Shown: positions 59,496 to 64,000 of the stretch, piece after piece
How the letters are laid out: each line of letters begins with the position of its first letter
Position numbering within the stretch: position 1 is the first letter of the stretch
Assembly: GCF_009720745.1 (NCBI RefSeq)
Contig: NZ_WNKX01000016.1
Span: 1 to 64,000, forward strand
Direction of reading: 5' to 3'
Origin: Massilia eburnea
GTDB taxonomy: Bacteria > Pseudomonadota > Gammaproteobacteria > Burkholderiales > Burkholderiaceae_D
Length of the DNA stretch: 64,000 nt
Position numbers and translations under genes: made by a program
The notes under the pieces: model-generated
What the model was told of the DNA's origin: nothing
What the model saw: only the letters and a program-made list of their open reading frames with translations
Databases searched by the model: none

Positions 59496-60383
59496 TTATG
59501 CCTGCGCGATGCGGTGGTTGGACATCAGTTCAATCGCCTGGCACAGCGCGGAGTGGTCGAGGCCCGACAGACCGTTGGCGGCGCAGGCATTCATCAGTTC
59601 CTGCGTGGCCGAGGTGTTAGGCAGCGACACGCCCAGCGCCTTGGCGCCCTGCAGTGCCAGGTTCAGGTCCTTCTGGTGCAGCGCGATGCGGAAGCCAGGG
59701 TTGAAGGTACGCTTGACCATGCGTTCGCCGTGTACTTCCAGGATGCGCGAGGAAGCGAAGCCGCCCATCAGCGCTTCGCGCACCTTGGCAGGATCCGCGC
59801 CGGCCTTGGATGCGAACAGCAAAGCTTCCGCCACGGCCTGGATGTTCAGCGCCACGATGATCTGGTTGGCCACCTTGGTGGTCTGCCCGTCGCCGTTGCC
59901 GCCGACCAGGGTGATGTTCTTGCCCATCAGTTCAAACAGCGGCTTGACGGTGTCGAAGGCTTCCTGCGGGCCGCCGACCATGATGGTAAGCGAGGCCGCC
60001 TTGGCGCCCACTTCGCCGCCGGACACTGGCGCGTCCAGGTAAGCGCAGCTCTTCTTGTTGATCTTCTTGGCGAATTCCTTGGTGGCGATCGGCGAGATGG
60101 AGCTCATGTCGACCACGATCTTGCCGGCGCTCAGGCCTGCCGCGATGCCGTCTTCCGAGAACAGGACTTCTTCAACCTGCGGGGTGTCCGGCACCATCAG
60201 GAAGATGATGTCGGCGCGCTTGGCTACTTCCATCGCGGAGGTGCATACGGTGGCGCCGCCTTCGACCAGGTTGGCCGGCGGGTTCTTCACGTCGTGCAGG
60301 TACAGTTTATGGCCTGCCGCTTGCAGGTGACCGGCCATTGGGCCGCCCATGATGCCGAGACCGATGAATCCGAGTTTTTGCAT
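59496..60383 (-). CDS. garR: 2-hydroxy-3-oxopropionate (tartronate semialdehyde) reductase
   Basis: This 295-residue member of the 3-hydroxyisobutyrate dehydrogenase family has the Rossmann motif GFIGLGIMGGPMAGHL (residue 4), the substrate motif DAPVSGGEVGAKAASL (about 120) and the catalytic Lys in GQTTKVANQ (about 170). It reduces tartronate semialdehyde to glycerate with NAD(P)H. ATG 60383 is the family start. The name glxR would be equally valid. It stands between hyi and ttuD. Confidence 0.95.
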   Translation of the reverse strand: MQKLGFIGLGIMGGPMAGHLQAAGHKLYLHDVKNPPANLVEGGATVCTSAMEVAKRADIIFLMVPDTPQVEEVLFSEDGIAAGLSAGKIVVDMSSISPIATKEFAKKINKKSCAYLDAPVSGGEVGAKAASLTIMVGGPQEAFDTVKPLFELMGKNITLVGGNGDGQTTKVANQIIVALNIQAVAEALLFASKAGADPAKVREALMGGFASSRILEVHGERMVKRTFNPGFRIALHQKDLNLALQGAKALGVSLPNTSATQELMNACAANGLSGLDHSALCQAIELMSNHRIAQA

Positions 60384-60407
60384 GGTACTTTCTCCTCTAA
60401 GTGTCAT

Positions 60408-61187
60408 TCAGGCGGCCAGCACGTGGCGCCATCCCAGGCCTGCTTCCGTGCCGGCCTTTGGTTTGTATTCGCAGCCCACCCAGCCGTCGTAACCGATTTC
60501 GTCGAGGAAGTTGAGCAGGTAGCGGTAATTGATTTCGCCGGTGCCGGGCTCGAAGCGGCCCGGGTTGTCGGCCAGCTGCACGTGCTTGATGACGGACAGG
60601 TGGTTCTTGATCGTGTTGGCCAGTTCACCTTCCATTCGCTGCATGTGGTAGATGTCGTACTGCAGGAACAGGTTGTCTGACCCCACTGACTCGATCAGGT
60701 CCAGGCCCTGGCGGGTGCCAGACAGGAAAAAGCCCGGAATATCGTAGGTATTGATTGGTTCGATCAGCAGCGGAATGCCGGCCTTCTTCAGGGCTGCGGC
60801 CGCAAACTTCAGGTTGCTCACCAGGACGGCACGGGCATCGGCGTCGGCCACGCCTTGCGGCTTGATGCCGACCAGGCAGTTGATGCGCTGGGTACCCAGT
60901 ACGCTGGCATAGGCCAGTGCGGTTTCCACCCCCTGTTCGAACTCGCCCACGCGGTTCGGATGGCAGGCGATGCCTCGCTCACCGCCGGCCCAGTTGCCGG
61001 CCGGGAGGTTGTGCAGCACCATTTCCAGCTTGTGCTTTTCCAATTGCTCATGCACTTGCTGCGGCTCGAATTCGTAAGGGAACAGGAATTCGACGCCCTT
61101 GAAGCCATTGCGCGCAGCGGCGCCGAAGCGTTCCAGGAAAGGCTGCTCGTTGAACAGCATGGTCAGATTGGCGGCGTATTTTGGCAT
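60408..61187 (-). CDS. hyi: Hydroxypyruvate isomerase
   Basis: This 259-residue TIM-barrel protein (AP-endonuclease 2/xylose isomerase-like fold) interconverts tartronate semialdehyde and hydroxypyruvate. It has the N-terminal MPKYAANLTMLFNEQPFLERF, LLIEPINTYDIPGFFL with the metal-binding Glu (about 145), and VQLADNPGRFEPGTGEINY near the end. The length matches Hyi (258). It starts 11 bases after gcl, as in the classical gcl-hyi-glxR order. Confidence 0.96.
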   Translation of the reverse strand: MPKYAANLTMLFNEQPFLERFGAAARNGFKGVEFLFPYEFEPQQVHEQLEKHKLEMVLHNLPAGNWAGGERGIACHPNRVGEFEQGVETALAYASVLGTQRINCLVGIKPQGVADADARAVLVSNLKFAAAALKKAGIPLLIEPINTYDIPGFFLSGTRQGLDLIESVGSDNLFLQYDIYHMQRMEGELANTIKNHLSVIKHVQLADNPGRFEPGTGEINYRYLLNFLDEIGYDGWVGCEYKPKAGTEAGLGWRHVLAA

Positions 61188-61198
61188 TGCAGTTCCTC

Positions 61199-62941
61199 TT
61201 AAGCGGCGTCGATGATGTCGTTGAATTCGTTGATGGCGTTGATCTCGGTGCCCATCGCAATATTGGTCACGCGCTCCAGGATCACTTCCACCACGACCGG
61301 CACGCTGAACTTGGCCATCAGTTCGCGGGCTTGTTCGAATGCGGGGATGATGTCGTCCGGCTTGTGCACGCGGATCGCTTTGCAACCCAGGCCTTCCACG
61401 ACAGCCACGTGGTCCACGCCGTAGCCATTCAGTTCCGGCGCGTTCACGTTTTCGAAGGACAGCTGCACGCAGAAGTCCATGTCGAAGCCGCGCTGCGATT
61501 GGCGAATCAGGCCCAGGTAGGAGTTATTCACCAGCACGTGGATGTAAGGCAGCTTGAATTGCGCGCCCACTGCCAGTTCTTCGATCAGGAACTGGAAGTC
61601 GTAGTCGCCCGAGATCGCCACGATGTCGGTGGTTGGATCGGAGGCACGGACACCCAGTGCAGCCGGGATGGTCCAGCCCAGCGGGCCCGCCTGGCCGCAG
61701 TTGATCCAGTTGCGCGGCTGGTAGACGTGCAGGAACTGGGCGGCGGCGATCTGCGACAAGCCAATGGCGGAAACGTAGCGCGTATTGCGGCCGAAGTACT
61801 TGTTCATCTCTTCGTACACGCGCAGCGGCTTGACCGGGACATTGTCGTAGTCGGTCTTGCGCAGCATGGTGCGCTTGCGGTTCTGGCATTGCGCCACCCA
61901 CCCGCTGCGGTCGCGCAGCTTGCCGGCGGCTTTCCATTCCTTGGCCACTTCGATGAACAACTCCAGCGCGTAGCCGGCGTCGGACACAATGCCCAGGTCC
62001 GGGCCGAAGACGCGGCCGATCTGGGTTGGTTCGATATCGACGTGCACGAAGGTACGGCCTTCGGTGAATACGTCGACAGAGCCGGTGTGGCGGTTGGCCC
62101 AGCGGTTGCCGATGCCGATGATGAAGTCGGAAGCCAGCACGGTGGCGTTGCCGTAGCGGTGGCTGGTCTGCAGGCCGGCCATGCCCGCCATCAGCGGGTG
62201 GTCGTCAGGGATGGTGCCCCAGCCCATCAGGGTCGGGATCACCGGCACGTTGACGATTTCGGCGAATTCCTGCAGCAGGGCGGAGGCATTGGCGTTGATG
62301 ATGCCGCCGCCGGCGGTGATCAGCGGGTATTCCGCTTCCATCATCATTTCCAGCGCCTTCTCGACCTGGGCGCGCGAGGCGCGCGGCTTGAACGCTTCCA
62401 GCGGGGTGTAGGTCTCCGGATCGAATTCGATCTGCGCCATCATCACATCGAACGGCAGGTCGATCAGCACCGGACCTGGACGGCCGGAGCGCATCAGGTG
62501 GAAGGCTTGCTGGAACACGCGCGGCACCTGGGCTGGCTCCAGGACCGTGGTCGCCATCTTGGTGACTGGCTTGGCGATGGACGAAATGTCGACGGCCTGG
62601 AAGTCTTCCTTGTGCAGGCGGGCGCGCGGCGCCTGGCCGGTAATGCACAGGATAGGGATCGAGTCCGCTTGCGCCGAATACAGGCCGGTGATCATGTCCG
62701 TGCCCGCTGGACCGGAGGTGCCGATGCAGACGCCGATATTGCCCGGCGCAGCGCGGGTGTAGCCTTCAGCCATGTGGGATGCGCCTTCGACGTGGCGGCC
62801 CAGGATGTGCTTGATCTTGCCGTTCTTTTTCAGTGCAGCGTACAGCGGATTGATGGCAGCACCCGGCACGCCGAACGCGACCGAAATGCCTTCCTTCTGC
62901 AGTACGTGGACAGCTGCTTCAGCTGCCGTCATTTTTGCCAT
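61199..62941 (-). CDS. gcl: Glyoxylate carboligase
   Basis: This 580-residue thiamine-diphosphate enzyme joins two glyoxylates into tartronate semialdehyde and CO2. The N-terminal segment [18 protein letters not shown] has Val where other members of the family have the catalytic Glu, a known hallmark of Gcl. The cofactor site reads [21 protein letters not shown] with [10 protein letters not shown]. The ATG at 62941 is the family start; the upstream ATG at 62965 adds eight residues. It is the first gene of the leftward operon and diverges from the LysR gene. Confidence 0.97.
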   Translation of the reverse strand: MAKMTAAEAAVHVLQKEGISVAFGVPGAAINPLYAALKKNGKIKHILGRHVEGASHMAEGYTRAAPGNIGVCIGTSGPAGTDMITGLYSAQADSIPILCITGQAPRARLHKEDFQAVDISSIAKPVTKMATTVLEPAQVPRVFQQAFHLMRSGRPGPVLIDLPFDVMMAQIEFDPETYTPLEAFKPRASRAQVEKALEMMMEAEYPLITAGGGIINANASALLQEFAEIVNVPVIPTLMGWGTIPDDHPLMAGMAGLQTSHRYGNATVLASDFIIGIGNRWANRHTGSVDVFTEGRTFVHVDIEPTQIGRVFGPDLGIVSDAGYALELFIEVAKEWKAAGKLRDRSGWVAQCQNRKRTMLRKTDYDNVPVKPLRVYEEMNKYFGRNTRYVSAIGLSQIAAAQFLHVYQPRNWINCGQAGPLGWTIPAALGVRASDPTTDIVAISGDYDFQFLIEELAVGAQFKLPYIHVLVNNSYLGLIRQSQRGFDMDFCVQLSFENVNAPELNGYGVDHVAVVEGLGCKAIRVHKPDDIIPAFEQARELMAKFSVPVVVEVILERVTNIAMGTEINAINEFNDIIDAA

Positions 62942-63034
62942 GGTGATCTCCTGATATGCGTACAAAGTCTGTTGTTGATGTTTTGTATGCTATCGGCGAA
63001 CGGTTGCCCTGATAAGACGACAAAAAATCGTTTC

Positions 63035-63057
63035 ATTCGATACTATGTGTATGGAAT
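63035..63057. promoter_or_regulatory. Imperfect dyad before the LysR gene (possible autoregulatory site)
   Basis: ATTCGATAC (63035-63043) and GTATGGAAT (63049-63057) form an inverted repeat with one mismatch and a 5-base spacer, ending 10 bases before the LysR start. A second imperfect dyad, GCGTACAAA / TTTGTATGC, lies at 62958-62990 nearer gcl. Both fit LysR-type operator layout in a 126-base divergent gap, but neither is proven. Confidence 0.35.
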
Positions 63058-63067
63058 AATCGAAGGC

Positions 63068-64000
63068 ATGGACAAACTCAAGCAAATCGAGGCCTTCGTG
63101 GCCGTGGTCGAGAAGGGCAGCCTGGCCCGTGCGGCGCTGGAACAGAACATCACGCCGGTGATGCTGGGGCGCCGGATCGACGCGCTGGAAAAGCGTTTGG
63201 GGGTAAAACTGATGCACCGCACAACGCGCCACCAGACGCTGACGGAGCAGGGCAACGTCTTCCTGGAGGATTGCCGCAAGCTGCTCTCTGATATGGAGAT
63301 CGCCGAACGCAATATTTCGGAGGGAAGACACAAGGCCACCGGTCACCTGATCGTGTCCGCGCCGGCCTCGTTTGGGCGCCAGCATGTTGCGCCGCACGCG
63401 CCGGGCTTTCTGGCAGCGAATCCGGACGTGCAGCTGTCCTTCAACCTGACCGACCAGGTGATCGACCTGGTGCGCGAAGGCTATGACCTGGGCATCCGCA
63501 TCGGTGGCGTGATCGACCCAAGTTTTGTGGCGGTGCGCCTGGCGAAGAACCGGCGTGTTGTATGCGGCACACCTGAATATTTCGAGCGGAACGGTATTCC
63601 ACGCACGCTGGACGACCTGGCCCAGCACAACTGCCTGGCGTTCAACCTGCAGGGGGGACAGCAGCGCGGCTGGTATTTCCAGCAGGGCGGCAAGCCAGTC
63701 ACGGTCAGGGTGCAGGGGAACCTGGACTGCAACGACGGCGAGCTATTGCATCGCTGGGCATGCGAAAGCCTGGGCCTGGCCTGGCGTTCGACGTGGGAAA
63801 TCCAGGCGCAGCTGGCGGAGGGCAGCCTGATTACGGTGCTCGATGATTTTGCGCTGCCCGATTACGACATCATGGCGGTCTACCTGCAGCAGCGCCATTT
63901 GCCGGCGAAAATCCGCTTCTTCATCGACGAACTGAAAGCGATCTACGCCGAGCCAGGGTATTGGACTAAGCCAATTGCGCAGCGTCCGGCAAGCGCGGCT
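63068..64000 (+). CDS. LysR family regulator divergent from gcl (open at window edge)
   Basis: This frame of 311 codons is still open at 64000. The winged helix-turn-helix lies at about residues 3-60 (MDKLKQIEAFVAVVEKGSLA, RRIDALEKRLGVKLMHRTTR) and the effector-binding domain follows (LIVSAPASFGRQHV, VREGYDLGIRIGGV). The protein is nearly complete, since LysR regulators have 290-320 residues. By position it should control the gcl-hyi-garR-ttuD-pyk operon; glyoxylate or a related compound is a possible ligand. Confidence 0.92.
   Translation, partial: MDKLKQIEAFVAVVEKGSLARAALEQNITPVMLGRRIDALEKRLGVKLMHRTTRHQTLTEQGNVFLEDCRKLLSDMEIAERNISEGRHKATGHLIVSAPASFGRQHVAPHAPGFLAANPDVQLSFNLTDQVIDLVREGYDLGIRIGGVIDPSFVAVRLAKNRRVVCGTPEYFERNGIPRTLDDLAQHNCLAFNLQGGQQRGWYFQQGGKPVTVRVQGNLDCNDGELLHRWACESLGLAWRSTWEIQAQLAEGSLITVLDDFALPDYDIMAVYLQQRHLPAKIRFFIDELKAIYAEPGYWTKPIAQRPASAA

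Overview
The window looks like the chromosome of a betaproteobacterium of the Burkholderiales, most likely the Oxalobacteraceae (Massilia, Duganella or Janthinobacterium type). This is inferred from the high GC content, the style of the proteins, the membrane urate oxidase PuuD, the RFN-ribB arrangement and the Gcl/Hyi/TtuD cluster. No rRNA or marker gene is present to prove it.

Region 1 (1-14922) is a flagellar export, basal-body and filament-cap cluster in two divergent arms. fliE-F-G-H-I-J-D-S-T-K run leftward and are cut by the left edge. fliM-N-P-Q-R-flhB-flhA run rightward. The gene order, the absence of fliO, a short FliM without a CheY-binding N-terminus and changed residues in FliG and FlhB all resemble lateral (Flag-2/Laf) flagellar systems more than the primary polar type. 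Region 2 (14923-18438) holds a degraded FMN-riboswitch/ribB locus next to a dispersed palindromic repeat, a small unknown gene, a short-chain reductase and an AraC regulator.

Region 3 (18416-30624) is the first purine-catabolism block. A leftward set (uraD-allC fusion, hypoxanthine/guanine-type permease, xdhA, xdhB, aquaporin) sits beside a LysR regulator that diverges from puuD, which is followed by an aromatic-amino-acid-lyase gene. Region 4 (30656-50956) is unrelated accessory DNA: several unrecognised envelope or cytosolic proteins, an ArsR/SRPBCC pair, an ABC exporter-like fusion, a secreted esterase, a two-component system divergent from a metal-type RND efflux operon, a VirK/YbjX protein, a GT39 glycosyltransferase and a small DUF3761-like secreted protein.

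Region 5 (51028-64000) is the second purine block and the glyoxylate tail: 8-oxoguanine-type deaminase, xanthine/uracil permease, Tsx-like porin, uraH and guaD, then pyk, ttuD, garR, hyi and gcl with a divergent LysR gene cut by the right edge. Together the two blocks give guanine to xanthine (GuaD), to urate (XdhAB), to 5-hydroxyisourate (PuuD), to OHCU (UraH), to allantoin (UraD), then allantoate breakdown (AllC). The final glyoxylate goes through tartronate semialdehyde (Gcl, Hyi, GarR) to phosphoglycerate (TtuD) and on to pyruvate (Pyk). Allantoinase and the ureidoglycine/ureidoglycolate steps are not in the window.

Five copies of a structured repeat of about 39 bp (consensus begins GGGTCWGACCCTT) lie in intergenic gaps. 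Two inverted pairs and one single copy are present, and one copy carries compensatory stem changes. No tRNA, rRNA, CRISPR array, insertion sequence or prophage was seen.
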